A stretch of 64,000 bases of DNA from Cyprinodon diabolis (taxonomy: Eukaryota; Chordata; Actinopteri; Cyprinodontiformes; Cyprinodontidae). Positions 35,761 to 47,459 of this stretch are shown here, piece after piece. The notes beneath the pieces were generated by a model. That model did no database searches. It was not told the DNA's origin and was given only the letters and a program-made list of their open reading frames with translations. The translations under genes and the position numbers were made by a program. Each line of letters starts with the position of its first letter. Position 1 is the stretch's first letter. The DNA is taken from positions 35,828,501-35,892,500 of the forward strand of contig CM060070.1 in NCBI GenBank assembly GCA_030533445.1. Reading direction: 5' to 3'.

Positions 35761-36374
35761 GGTTGCTAATGCCCATTGCAATGTTATGCTTGATCAGTGT
35801 GCAGCATATTTACAGCAGTTAGCACTCAGGACAGACTGATTAAGATTCAGAAGAACAATAGACGGAAGCCATAGATCGTCACTGAGGTGTCATCTGTCTG
35901 GACGGCTTGATAAACTCTGCTGCAAAAACAAAACTGTTCCCACAAAGTGGAATGATGGGTAACTTTTCTCACAAATCCAATTTACATTCTTGGTTGGAAT
36001 GCTGTCTCTGGCTCTGCATGTCCTCCTCGTGTATGCATGGGTTTCTCTGGCCTCTTCTCACAGTTAAAAAACCTGACTTGGTATGAGTGTTTGCTTTTTT
36101 TTTTTTTTTTTTGGGTCTCTGCTTTCACTGTGATGGACTGCTGACATGCTACAGACAACTGCCGGAGACAAACTGGCAGATGGATGTTTTTGAAGATTGT
36201 AAGTGCCTCTGTTAGGGCTAGAGCCTATTTCCAGCAGTCTATGTGTGAAAGGCATGGCACCCTCTGGACAGGTTGTCTGCCTGTGGTAAGGGAAGTAACA
36301 ACCTACTGGCTATAGATTCTTCTTTTGGAAATTTGTGTAAAGAATGTGTGATTCCATCAAATCCGCCAAGCTGT

Positions 36375-36935
36375 ACAGGTCCATCCTAACCTGACTCCGC
36401 CAGATGGATTTGCTCCGCATATCCATCTGGAAACCTTCCGTTGAAGTAATTTTGGGAAGGGGTGAAAATACTGGTTAGCTGATTGGCCTATGTTGGTGAT
36501 AGACGGGCCAAATAAACCAATCAGATCAACGAAGCATATGACGTAACAGAGCGACGACGAAGAGGAGCCAATTGATAGATCAAACTCTTGCCGAAACCAG
36601 TCAGGAGAAGAGGAAAAACATCATTTCCTCTGAGAAAAGCCTCCAGAGCAGTGTTTTGCTCTTCTTTCAGTGAACAAATACTGTGTAATTCCGATAAAAC
36701 TTGCTCGATAGCCACGCTAACGCTAGTTTCATCGGCTGAAGTCGCCATGTTCTTTAGACTGAACTGTCGTGCTTCTCGTTGCGTCACACCTCAACCTGCC
36801 TCAAAGCCAACGCTGATTGGACGTTCGTTTGGTGAACGGCTCCAAATTTTCTTTAACGGAGAGTCTCCAGACTGATCTGTGAGTGAAACCTTGAAAGCTC
36901 GCGAGATCAGGATGGTCTCACGAGGCTAGGTCCAT
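36375..36935. repeat. probable DNA element carrying the RecQ-like exon
   Basis: Left end GGTCCATCCTAACCTGACTC and right end ACGAGGCTAGGTCCATCCC are roughly inverse. A local palindrome ATGGATTTGC...GCATATCCAT lies at 36,402-36,430. A GCGAGATCAGGATGGTCTC motif near the right end is familiar from fish repeats. Class not determined. Confidence 0.4.
36521..36748 (-). pseudogene. RecQ-helicase-like N-terminal exon, truncated
   Basis: Minus-strand frame with a good start context (AACATGGCG) at 36,748: MATSADETSVSVAIEQVLSE, then SLKEEQNTALEAFLRGNDVF and LTGFGKSLIYQLAPL. The last block is the Walker A (motif I) region of RecQ-type helicases (PTGxGKS, here LTGFGKS); the part before it fits motif 0 (RxxQxxAI-like). 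The frame then runs into RRRSVTSYASLI and a stop, so motifs II-VI are absent. Short palindromic and CCTAGCCTCG-type ends at 36,380 and 36,930 suggest it is carried in a DNA element. A lone first exon or relic, not a working helicase. Confidence 0.5.
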
Positions 36936-38531
36936 CCCATCACACCGCCATCATAATCATCTTTCATTATGGTTAAGGTGTTTGTTCTTTAAAATGCTGT
37001 AGTAAGCTTTGTTTCGTCCAAATTTCATAAGAATTTTGAGCAAACTTTTTGATGTCAAAAAAACCCAACAAAAAAAGACATCCCATCCACTGGAGCAAAT
37101 TAACGAGGCAATGCAAAGCGTTATGTTGTCAAACGTTTAACCCTTTAATCAGTTCAGTTACTGTTTTTGATCGGACAAAAACAGTAACTTAAATGAATTG
37201 AGTAAAAAAAAAAAAGCCCACCCCATCCCTCAGTGAGGTCTACAAGCACAAGATCTATATCCAGCCATTCAGCAAATATACTGCTACATGGCTGTACAAC
37301 TTATTTTGGCAATTGACCAATGACCTTGAATGATATATTACCTACTGTAAATCAAGTGGAAAAAAAAGAAAAAAATTAAAAAGCTAATTGAAAAGTTAAA
37401 AAGTTAATTGAAAAAGCTAATAACCCTAGTTAACAATTATATTTAGGTTTATAAACTAAAAAATGTAAGTGCCAGTATCAGCATTACTGCCTCTAAAGTT
37501 ATGTTGGATCAAAATGTATTTCTTTCACTCTTAAGAGTTTTTTTCATGAATTTCTTATAGAAGCACTTTTGTTGCTTTTCTATATATATTGGGGTAAGTT
37601 GGCGTTTCTTGTTATTACATTGATATTGATTTTTGCCATCAAAATATCCATATTTTTTTAATGTTAGAAAAGTAATAAGGTCTTGTCCTGGATTTAAATA
37701 ACACTACAGGCTTGAAATGTTGATTTTCAAAGTATTTCACTGAGTGTCTATAAAGCATTTTTTTTTCTTTCAAATGTATATGCCAGTAACTCACTCTGGT
37801 TGCATACAAATTTTCTATGACAAATTACAGCATCCTACTTGCGTAGCATTTGTTATTATTGTCTTTTCGTCTTTGCTCAATTTGTAGTTAACTATATGCT
37901 TTCTGTCTATATTAAATATAACAACATCATGTGGCCGGGATTAAATCCCTGCGCAGGTGTCCAATTGGTCAACAAGCCAGAGCAATAAAGGCGAGTGAGT
38001 TTGGAACTCCTAGCATAATTGCAAAAATTGAAAAAGTTGTGAAGTTGATAGATATGAGAGTACATGTCTTTGTTAATAGTGCCACTGCTGTTAGCAATGC
38101 TTTCAAGCGCTATCCTCCACCCTGTTGGTTTTCCACGCGGCGTTACATCACGGTCAGCGCATATTTCGTAGCTGCATCAAAGGCCATCGCCTGGCTTTCT
38201 GGTAGTTCAGCACTAGCAACAATAAATGGCGCAACGTCTGTTTAGCTCAGCTCATTGCTCCCGTTGCTGGGGTTCTATTTAGGCTCAAAAGTGACGATCA
38301 AAACATGATTAGGATTGTTGTTTGAAGAATAAAGCCTTATTTGATCAGTTTTAACTTGTCTTTTTGCTGGAGGGATATAAAATGATTATAAAATGACCTT
38401 TAAAAGAACTGATTATTTGTAAAATGCATTTTATATTTACTTGGGTTTTTTTCTCTGAGGAATCAGTTTGATGATCTGAGAAAATCACGTATAACTTCTT
38501 TATGAAAATCTGCATCTTTATCTTTCGTTAC
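36936..38531. other. intron, unassigned
   Basis: AT-rich to 37,920. From 37,930 to 38,260 a more GC-rich block with an open plus-strand frame of 104 codons has no recognisable motif and is likely a transposon part. Confidence 0.45.
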
Positions 38532-38680
38532 CTGGTGATGAGTACAGCTGTGTCATGGTGAGCAATGCCATTGTCCGGGATGGCGTTCCCATAGCTGCTG
38601 CTGCGGTGCTGGATGGTTTTCTGCCACTTACAGAAACTGTCCAAAGACTTCCCTGCATGGTGGTTGATCTCCAGTGTTGG
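38532..38680 (-). CDS. adamts10: adamts10 exon 6: protease domain
   Basis: 149 bp, acceptor CTTCCAG, donor GTAACG, ends two bases into a codon. It reads [20 protein letters not shown], then a short serine-rich variable part, then [16 protein letters not shown]. The FCKWQ cysteine and the HHDTAVLIT strand before the active site are standard in ADAMTS proteases. Confidence 0.94.
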
Positions 38681-41540
38681 CTGGAAGAGCAGAAAAAAGA
38701 GATATGTAAACTTCGATGCATGTCTGGAAAAATAAAGTTATGCATTTGTTTCTTTAAATGCAAAACAGTTGCCCTGCTCTGAGGTTATTTTTCCTCTCAC
38801 ACTATGCTAGTCTTTCCTATCTGTTAAAACTGTGTAGATTTACCACATTATGTGGAAGCTCAGGGAGTGTTCTGAAGACCGCAGCTGGCGAGAACTCGTA
38901 ACCCAGGAATGCATGTGGTGACATAACTGGTAATTGTCTCATCCCACAGTCCCCCCATCTCTGGACCCACTCATGGCATAGTTTTTCTTTTCATGCACAG
39001 CTTTGACTTTCATTTCGGATTCGAAAAACCGCATGAAGTATCTGCTCCCCTTTAGTGGAGTTATGGTAAAACTAATAGAGAATACCGCTAATGAGACTAA
39101 CATTTACATGTTCGCTCATTCAGATAACAAACACATCCGGGCGGTAAGCTCCAGAGCTTATTTTGAGCCACTATGAATTAGAAATGTTCCTAAAAGGCAG
39201 CCAAGGAGGAAACCTCAAAGCCACGCCGTAATACCCGTAGCAACTGTCTGTTAACCACATGCCGTTAATGTTGAGCTAATACAGTCATTTGAAAGCCAGG
39301 CAGGTGGTTTGGTCATCGCTCGAGCTAAGCTGGTAAGGTCATGGACTTTTTATGAGCTGAACTCCTGCCCTGTGGTCAGGTGGGGACTCTGGCCTCTGAT
39401 CTCCATCTTACATCATAGGAGAGTCTGCAGCCATGCAAGCTGAGGCTGTTTCAGTGCTTCTTGTGTATCTGTAGCGGGATGAACCAACATGAACACTTTT
39501 TCTTTGGTATTATTCATAGTTTTTAATCAAAACTAAAAAAGCAAAAGCTTGCACTCACTTTTCACATTTGTTACCTTATCAGAACCGCCTCACATTGTAG
39601 AAACAAACCTCAACATGTTTTATGTTTTTCAGTTGGAAAAAGGAAGGGCAGTTGTTTTTTTAACATTTTTTTTCATAAATTTACATCTAGAAATTGTGAT
39701 GTAAAATAGTGTTCAATAATTCAGAGTCATCTCTTTGCAAAACTCTCTTTATTGTAACTAGAACCACTAAGTAAGTATATGAAAGTCAGCTTAAAACAAA
39801 ATAGAAAGAAATATGAAATTGCTGTTACATATAAATCAGTTTTTAAATAACTGTTTAAATCCATGCATTGGATTTTCTACCTCTTGGAAAGGTGTCATAG
39901 CAATCATCAGAGAGGTCCCTGTTTACCGCAGAAACACACACGACAGTCACAAGGCGGCTCTGTGCAACACGTACAAAACTCCCCTCATTACTTGTTTTTT
40001 TCCGCCTCCGTTCAATCATCTCTCCCTCTACTTACCTTCCTAACATCCTCTCATTTCTGTAATTACAGCAGCCATTCATAAAAGCTGCTCTCTCACACAC
40101 ACAGTCTGCTGGGTGGGACGGAGGAAACAACACTTAAGCCAATAATTTACGCAGGTCAGAGATTTATGAGAACAAGCACAGAGAGAGACATACAGCTGCG
40201 AACCGACCTGGTCTTCCATGAGCAGGATGAGCCGTGTCACCACCACATTGACTGCATTCCCCAGGCTAGAATCATGGAACAGTTTGGCAACCTGACCTCC
40301 AGGGAAACAAGAAAAGACCAGTCTTAAAAAAAAATGTCCGACACAGTGGCAGACCTCAGCACAGCTCAGACCAGAAAACACTGCGACACAAAATAAAAAG
40401 TTGAATTCCAAAGTGTCATTTGAAACCATTAAAACAGTGTTTCTTCTCCAATGCAGCAGAGTTTGTTAAGATATTCACTGCAACAGATTTTAAATACCTC
40501 ATAATGATCTAACATTTCCACCAAATCTGCTCCCTTTCAAGGTGAGCAGCGGTGTTCACAGTCCAGTTTTTGTTCCTTCTACATTAAAAGTTTGAGACAT
40601 TTGGATGTCTTTGATCAGAAAGATAAAAACCGTGGGATTCTTAAAGGGATCCACAAACTTTGTAACAACGGAGTTTATTTGATAAACACTTATTTTGATG
40701 TAAATACAATGAAGTAAAAATACAGTTTATTTTCAATACATTCAAATAAAATATCAACATTGCCATGTCGTTTATGTGACGATACTTGGCGTCCAGTGGC
40801 GCTAGCTCTGTCCAGTCAAAACAGGTAAAAGAAGTACTCCAGTTGAGGGGGGATGAGGGGAAATGAGGGGGGATGGCATCCCCCTTCTTAAAAAAATCTT
40901 TAAAATCCTCCCCCTTCTTAAATGACCATGTGTCCATACCATCCCCTGTGACATTTTATTAATGAATGTGTAAAATTTCTACTAAATATTAACAGTAATG
41001 GCAATAATATTGCCCTTTCAACATTATGTGGGCTTACGAGTAGCCTGAGCAAAATAAATCAAATCAAAGAAGTGTCGTTCCATGACTATGAAGCTGATCC
41101 CAGTGGGAAATTAGTCCCTAAATATGTAGGGGCAGTGATAGCCATGCCAGTCCAGGGACCTACTGCAGTTCTACTGTAAGGTGCCTTGGTAAAGGTCAAT
41201 GACCGGCGTACCTGACATGTAACAACCATTTGAAAATCAACCATTCCATGCATATTGATTTAATAGACTATATTAATTAGGCCAAGTAAGCTTCCAAAAA
41301 AAAATCCACCATCCCACTTTCCTACTGGGTATAAGTATTGTTAAACCTGAAATTAATGACAATGTAGAAATCACAATAGGTGATGAAGATAAGGAGAATG
41401 GAATGGAGGAAGAGGAGAGAGTTGGATGAAGAGTCTGGTGTTTTTGATGCTGCAGCTAGGAGATGCAAACCCTGATGTAGCGTTGCCAACTCCTTGAGAA
41501 AAGTGACTATTGGTCCTAAAAGGCGCTAGATATCATCACC
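38681..41540. other. introns around exon 5, no feature besides the exon
   Basis: No recognisable repeat or gene other than exon 5 at 40,208-40,291. Confidence 0.5.
40208..40291 (-). CDS. adamts10: adamts10 exon 5: protease domain
   Basis: 84 bp, 28 codons, phase 0 at both ends, acceptor GGTCAG, donor GTCGGT. It reads VAKLFHDSSLGNAVNVVV and TRLILLMEDQ, the second strand region of the ADAMTS catalytic domain. It is too short to be seen as a gene on its own, but it is nearly identical to the family and joins in frame to both neighbours. Confidence 0.93.
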
Positions 41541-41544
41541 TATT

Positions 41545-42600
41545 CCGTAAAAGTTCAAAAAAATATCCACTGGACTTGGTTTCCAAGATTTGAAGACGTT
41601 TCGCCACCTCTCCAGGAAGCTTTCTCAATTCAAATGTCTGGATCCGCAGTGAGTTTGAGTCTTATATGGACAAGGCCTTGTATTGCTTGGAAACATGCAA
41701 ATGGTAACCGATGAATGGGTCGTTTGGTTCCATTGTTAGCCTGTAATGAAACCTGTCTATGATTGTTAAGGGTCGGTCGTTAAGGAGGTATTGTTCACCG
41801 GTTTTATCTTTAGGATGCACTAGCCTCTGTTTAAGGGTTTGGTTTGGCTTGAAATGTACTGGGATTTTGTGTTTGGAGATAAAAAAGATAAAACCCCCAG
41901 ACTGAATATGAGCAGAGTGGTATATGCTGTTCAGTGCAGCGAGGAATGCTCTGATCTTTATATTGGAGAAACCAAACAACCGCTCCACAAACGCATGGCC
42001 CAACACAGAAGAGCGGCCGCCTCTGGACAAGACTCCGCAGTACACCTACACCTTGTGGACAAAGGACATTCTTTTGAGGACCAGAATGTCCATATTCTGG
42101 ATAAAGAAAATAGGTGGTTTGAGAGGGGTGTGAAGGAAGCCATCTATGTTAAGAGAGAAAAAACAATTTTAAACAGAGGTGGTGGACCAAAAACTTATAA
42201 TTCAGTTATAGAGATGATCCCTTCCAGATATCACCACACCCCCCACCCCATCACAGAGGAGCAAAGCACCTACCCGCTCCAGCCGGTGAACAATACCTCC
42301 TTAACGACTGACCCTTAACAATCATAGACAGGTTTCAGATATTACAGGCTAACAATTTAACCAAACAACCCACTCATTGATTTCCATTTGCATGTTTCCC
42401 AGCAATACAAGGCCTTGTCTATATAAGACTCAAACCTACTGCGGATCCAGACATTTGAATTGAGAAAGCTTCCTGGAGAGGTGGCGAAACGTCTTCAAAT
42501 CTTGGAAACCAAGTCCAGTGGATATTTTTTATTACTTTTACGGAATGATTATGACCTGGATGACTGAGAATCTTCATCAGCATCATCACCTAATTTTCAT
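41545..42600 (+). mobile_element. Penelope-like element remnant, inverted pair
   Basis: Two copies of the same 3' end face each other. The left part (41,545 to about 41,880) reads on the minus strand and codes HFKPNQTLKQRLVHPKDKT, joined directly to the element tail. The right part (about 41,880-42,600) reads on the plus strand, continues KDKTPRLNMSRVVYAVQC and carries the GIY-YIG endonuclease and tail. Inverted terminal units are common in Penelope-like retroelements, but two separate insertions are also possible. The reverse transcriptase is missing. Confidence 0.75.
41881..42318 (+). CDS. GIY-YIG endonuclease domain of a Penelope-like element (5'-truncated)
   Basis: Open frame of about 145 codons to a stop at 42,316-42,318; the apparent ATG at 41,839 lies in inverted flanking sequence and is not a real start. 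The domain shows VVYAVQCSEECSDLYIGETK, with the paired Tyr and YIG motif, then HKRMAQHRRA with the conserved Arg and His, and ERGVKEAIYVKRE with the catalytic Glu. In this class the endonuclease nicks target DNA for reverse transcription and is fused behind the reverse transcriptase. Here the reverse transcriptase is lost, so the copy is dead. The tail after it contains the GAAAGCTTCCTGGAG motif seen in the other fragments. Confidence 0.8.
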   Translation, partial: KKDKTPRLNMSRVVYAVQCSEECSDLYIGETKQPLHKRMAQHRRAAASGQDSAVHLHLVDKGHSFEDQNVHILDKENRWFERGVKEAIYVKREKTILNRGGGPKTYNSVIEMIPSRYHHTPHPITEEQSTYPLQPVNNTSLTTDP

Positions 42601-43321
42601 ACTCATGTCATCCAGCTGCAGGAGATTCAGAATCCCTCAGAATCCCCTCTCCATCATTTTTTATTGACTGTCTGTCAAAGCAGCGCAGACGGATAGGATA
42701 GGGTGGATGAAGAAACCAGGGGATTTTAGGAGTTTTATAGAGACTTTTACAGAAAGAAGTAATGAAAAATACATATAATTCAGCCATTAAGTTCCACACT
42801 GTGTATAACGGCTCATGAAAACTTTGAGGCAGGGATGCAGGGAGTCTACATTTACAGCAGCCTCAGTAAAGCCTCTTTACCTCCAAAATCAACAGGTTTT
42901 TTAAACATGGATCAACCCGCCACCAATCTGCATTTGGCTGTCTTCCCATTGGAAAAATAGCCGGGTCTGACCCCCCGCTGACATGCTGTGTGACCTCTTT
43001 TTCGCTGCTGCTGCGTGTCTGGTGACCCTATCATGCTGGGTCAGCATTGATGATGTCAAAAATGCAACACTAATCAGGAAAGTAAACAATGGAGAGCAAA
43101 ATGACGGGGGCCAAGGCGTAGTCGGTGTTCTTTATTGTTTGGTATGGTATCACATAAATCAGCAGGTCCGATATTCCCACTGTATGCTGATCGGAGCCGA
43201 GGCTTTTGAAGGCGAATTTAATCTGAGTCGCTTGTTACCCCTATATGTCTGGACTTTGACTGGGATGTTCAGCATATGAACCAATACTGATCTGAACTGC
43301 TACAGTGCTTGCTGCAAACGG

Positions 43322-43670
43322 ATGTGCAGTTTATCAGGAAGGAGAACCTCCACACAGTCTAAAATTCTTCTGAGCCTCCCACAGGTCCTCTGTTACTATT
43401 GCCCTGAATTTTCTGCTGAGAAAGTGCATACCCAAAGTGCATCCCCAAAGGACAATGCTGCCACCACTATGTTCCACTGCGGCGATGAGATCTTCAGCCT
43501 TAGACATGTAACCAAAACATAAAATTCTGTTCTTATCTGACCAGATTCCTTCTTCCAAATGTTTGCTGTGTCCCCTGTGTTTCTTGTGGCGGGACTCTGT
43601 GCAAATCTTCCTGAGGCTTTCAACAAGGGCTTTTGTTCTCACTACACTCTCATAAAAGAGAGTATGACTG
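43322..43670 (-). mobile_element. Tc1/mariner-like transposase relic
   Basis: On the minus strand broken frames read HSKHLEEG, WSDKNRILCFG and VEHSGGSIVLWGC, which resemble the NxWxxVLWSDETK and GGGSxMLWGC parts of Tc1-type transposases. Multiple stops. Unrelated in sequence to the intact element at 59,834. Confidence 0.55.
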
Positions 43671-44518
43671 ATAGCTGTCCTGTCAACAGACTGGACTCTG
43701 ACTTAAAATTCCATCAACTGTGAATCTTAATTTAAAAACAAGCTAACTTTAACCAGACCTTCCAATAAACAGACTGTTTTGCAAATGCTGGTTTTCACAA
43801 CTAAGGGGACAATTTTGTCTTAATCTCATAAACGTGATCAGAACTAAATGCGGCCTAAGTTTCAGTCTGATCCTTCTGTTTGATGCAATTTATGACATTT
43901 TACTTCCCCAAAACAGACCTTTCTTTGATTTAACTCCATGTTTTGGCTTGCTTTATTTTTTACTCTCCTCTAATTAAATACATTCCTGACATGTGTTGGT
44001 GTTTGCGTGGTTTTAAAGTTTAGCACGAGAAGTTCTATGCTTAAACAACTACATGAGTTGAATTGAAGCTAAACCATGCCTCGGTTAACCCCGGGATGAA
44101 GCACGCAGTTTAAATATCCAATTTGCTTATTTTCTGTTGTTTCAATACTGATTTGGTTTATCGTGCATCTAATTCAGTTCATGAAATACATTTAGACATC
44201 ATACATTAAAGGAAATCCTCTTTTTAAGTGTAGAGTTTTACAAATAAATGATCTGCTTTTTAGAGATTTCGAAAGTTGTTCAAAACTAACTTTACTTGTT
44301 TGACACAGCAGATTCAAAACTATCTCTATTAAACAGGGATAGAACGAAAACATAAACCAAAAAACAGTAAGTACATTTCATGAGTTAACAGCTTAAAAGG
44401 CAGAAACTTTAGCAGCAATTAGTTAAGGAAGTTATTTTCTGTTAATTAATGAAAAATAATGAAATTAGTAGCATCTTACGGCTCTATGTTGGTCTTTATT
44501 TTGCGTTGTGAAACTTAC

Positions 44519-44721
44519 AATATTCATGACAGCCAGGATGTACTGCTCGATGTCCCTGCGACCGTGGTAACCCACCATCATCTTGTCAGCCACCACCAGC
44601 GTCTCCACGTAGCGCTCCTGACTGACTGAGCGCTTGAGGGGCAGCTGGCCACGGCCGACGTGAAGAGGCGGGGTCTTCAGAGTCCGCTGCCACCACGAGG
44701 CCCCTTTCATTGGTTTTTCAT
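44519..44721 (-). CDS. adamts10: adamts10 exon 4: end of propeptide and start of protease
   Basis: 203 bp, acceptor ACTTCAG, donor GTAAGT. It reads [16 protein letters not shown], then [19 protein letters not shown], the propeptide to protease border, then [19 protein letters not shown]. The processing site is PLKR. It lacks the arginine at P4 needed for efficient furin cleavage, as does mammalian ADAMTS10 (GLKR), which is known to be poorly processed. The first helix and strand of the catalytic domain begin here. Confidence 0.94.
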
Positions 44722-44877
44722 CTGAAGTATTAAAGCATTAACAAAACATAATAAAATGTGAAGTGAGTGTTTGTAAGATAATGTTGAACACGGGTCTATA
44801 AAAGGCTGCTGGCTTGTTTGCCTCTTATCTGGAGTTTAATGCTGCAAGTATAAAAGAGCCTTATCCCCTTTTCTCAC

Positions 44878-45046
44878 CAGAGACTCCGCAGGACCGGCCC
44901 TTGTACTGATGGCGCAGTGATGAGCGTTTGTAAACCACATGGGGGCGCCCCTCTGTTCTCTCCCCCCTCGCTGCCCTCGTTTGGTTATCTGGTGAGACAA
45001 GCGGTTCAATGAGGTACTCCTCTCCCCCTGCAACAATCACCCCCTG
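44878..45046 (-). CDS. adamts10: adamts10 propeptide exon 3
   Basis: 169 bp, acceptor TTTCACAG, donor GTGAGA, ends with one base of a split Asp codon. It reads QGVIVAGGEEYLIEPL and then PHVVYKRSSLRH and SCGVS. The PHVVYKRSSLRH block is the best evidence for ADAMTS10 over ADAMTS6. Between them is a less conserved basic, hydrophilic stretch with a DNQT glycosylation motif. A short 156-bp intron separates it from the next exon. Confidence 0.93.
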
Positions 45047-45399
45047 CTGTGAAAGACAGATAAGAAGAGCAAAGAAATAAAACAAGGCAGGATAATATGG
45101 AAACCTGCCATGCAGCCACAGCTATCCTTCACTTATAAGTGTGAAGTTATGTTATGCAATATTCACTGCTTTGCGCACCCTGATATATGCATTTGTTCTT
45201 ATCTGTTGATTTACAATTTTCAAATATTTTGCACCACAAGACAATATCCAGAAGTTGAAAGTACTCAGGGGCCATAAATGCAAAATCATTTTAATTTGAA
45301 TTACATCCTTTTCACCTCTTCAACAACAAACCAAACTGTCATTTATTTCAACAACACAAAATGACAAGAAAATGTTATGCAAAAGGTAAGGGCAAAAAC

Positions 45400-46740
45400 C
45401 AGTGGCGGCCGGCCCATAGGGGGCGCTGGGGCACCGCCCTCCCTGATAAGAAGAGAGAAACGTAAAATATATTTTTTGAAATTAACTCATAAATGTCAGT
45501 TTTACTCTCTAGAATGTGTACCTATAAGCAAAACAAATTATATAAACTACATTTCCCTACCTACTGTCATTCATTTCCACAGACAGACTCCTACCGTCTC
45601 TGTTCTGGGGGCTGTGATCAGACTGCCCCACATTTGCAGAGAATCTGTCAATCATGTACTATTGCTAGGTGAATTTAATGGCCAATCAGCGTCTCAGAAC
45701 TTTATGGTATTGGGGCTCTGAAAATACTGCGCTTTAACAGGCTTCGGCACCCAAGCGCAGTTGCAGACAATTAGAGGGACGATGGCGAACGTAACGAACG
45801 AGATGCAGCTTCCACCAAATTCGGTGAGATCCTTATTTATCTACCCGTTTGCCAGAAGAACATCCATGTTGTAGGGTAGGAACATTTCATGTCATGGTTA
45901 TTGTGACTGTGACGAATCCACATCCTCTAACTTTGCGCGCCACACACACATTCCTGTTATACTGTGCTTGTGAGGACAAATACGCTCGCGCTGAGCCCAG
46001 TAGCTCCATTAACTTAAAACACACAAGCTGTCCTGGTTACCTGCTGGCGTATTGAGGGTGCACACTTAATATTTCAGTGGGGTTAGCCGTGTGTGTGTGT
46101 GTGTTTGTGTGTGTGTGTATGTGTGTGTGTACACGTGTTTATGCTACGGGGACTTGTCATCTTCAGTCTGGCTGCGTCTTTGCTGGGTTCAAACCCAGTT
46201 TGGTGTAATTGAATAAGTCAATGAATCTGTGTAAAATAATTAAGTTGTAAAAATTATTTGTTTTTGTACATCAATTGTTTGTGGAGGTAATATATGGACA
46301 AAACTGATTAATGAGAAGAAATCAGAAATAAGAGAGCCTGTAGGGGCTTAAACTATTTAATGAGGGCTGTGTTATAAATAAATTATATAAATAAATTTTT
46401 GTTTTCTGTTTCTTTGTTACATTGCTGGTAACTAGAGGGAGGCTGAGGCCCAGAGGATCTTGTATATGTTTAGTTTCTTTTGCACCCTGTTTTGAGTTTT
46501 TGAGCACAATAAATCACCAACACCGGTAACCCGACTGAGCCTGGATTCTTGGAGGCCAAAGAACCCCGTCACAGTGACCAAAATCATCACTGTTACTGTT
46601 ATTATATAGTAAATTAAATCATTACTGTTAAATTGTATGTATTGTCCAATTGTTTATTTGAATTCTTATTCCGGATTAGTTGGAGACATACACTAGGCTA
46701 TATCAGCCCCACCAAAAATATTTTTCACCAGCCGCCACTG
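45400..46740. mobile_element. hAT-type element with 8-bp target duplication
   Basis: 1,341 bp with ends CAGTGGCGGCCGG and ...CAGCCGCCACTG, flanked by a perfect 8-bp duplication GCAAAAAC (45,392-45,399 and 46,741-46,748). Inside, at 45,783, a start codon in fair context opens a short frame, MANVTNEMQLPPNS, just before a GT donor-like site. This may be a relic first exon of the transposase gene. A (TG)n run is at about 46,089-46,130 and a TTATTTAATG/AATAAA-rich tail follows. It lies close to ADAMTS exon 3, in the 12.3-kb intron. Confidence 0.9.
46088..46131. repeat. (TG)n microsatellite, interrupted
   Basis: TG repeat with TTTG and TATG interruptions inside the hAT element at 45,400-46,740. 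Confidence 0.9.
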
Positions 46741-47459
46741 GCAAAAACTGTTTTGGGCTTAAACACTATTTTCAGTTAAAGTGAAAAATAGGGACAATAA
46801 TTTAAGTCAAAACCAAGGTCGTTGTAATCTTTACCATAATTGAATGAGTTGCGAGTAGTTATACCTTTAAGTTTGTGGATATTTAAACTGGTCAAATATC
46901 TGCTGACGTTTGCTAGCCTTCGCTTTTCTTGTGAAATATGGCAAAACTAATTTTGTTGTTGGCTTTTGAGTATTGTTATTTCTTTAATTTTAACAATTTA
47001 ATCTGCAGCAAAGGAGATATTGACAATAAAATAAGATGGTAGGTTCTATAAAATAACAATACAGCTTTTTATTTACATTTAAAGTTACTGCAACTCATTG
47101 TTAGGTTTGAGTTCGACTTGTACCATTTATTTATTTGTTTCAAGGGGTCACAAAAAATATTTTAAGGGCCAAAACTGGCCATCTGGCCACACATTGGACA
47201 TTTCTAACTAAGAGCATATCAAAGCATAACTGGCACAGTAACTGGAAGATTATTAACCTACAATTCAACTACAGCTGCCATATTTGGATTTTTAAATATG
47301 CTTAATGTGATTATTGCTTAATATTTAAAAGAACTGTTATAAAAACATAATATAAACAGCTATTTACATAGATCATATAAAACACCCTTTACTTTTATGT
47401 TGTTACCACCTGCTGTTCAATTAGACCTAATTTAACTTGGTTTAGGACACTTTGTTTAA

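Noticed and set aside
37931..38245. 104-codon plus-strand ORF as a gene
   Set aside because: No recognisable domain, no splice context, and the block looks repeat-like.
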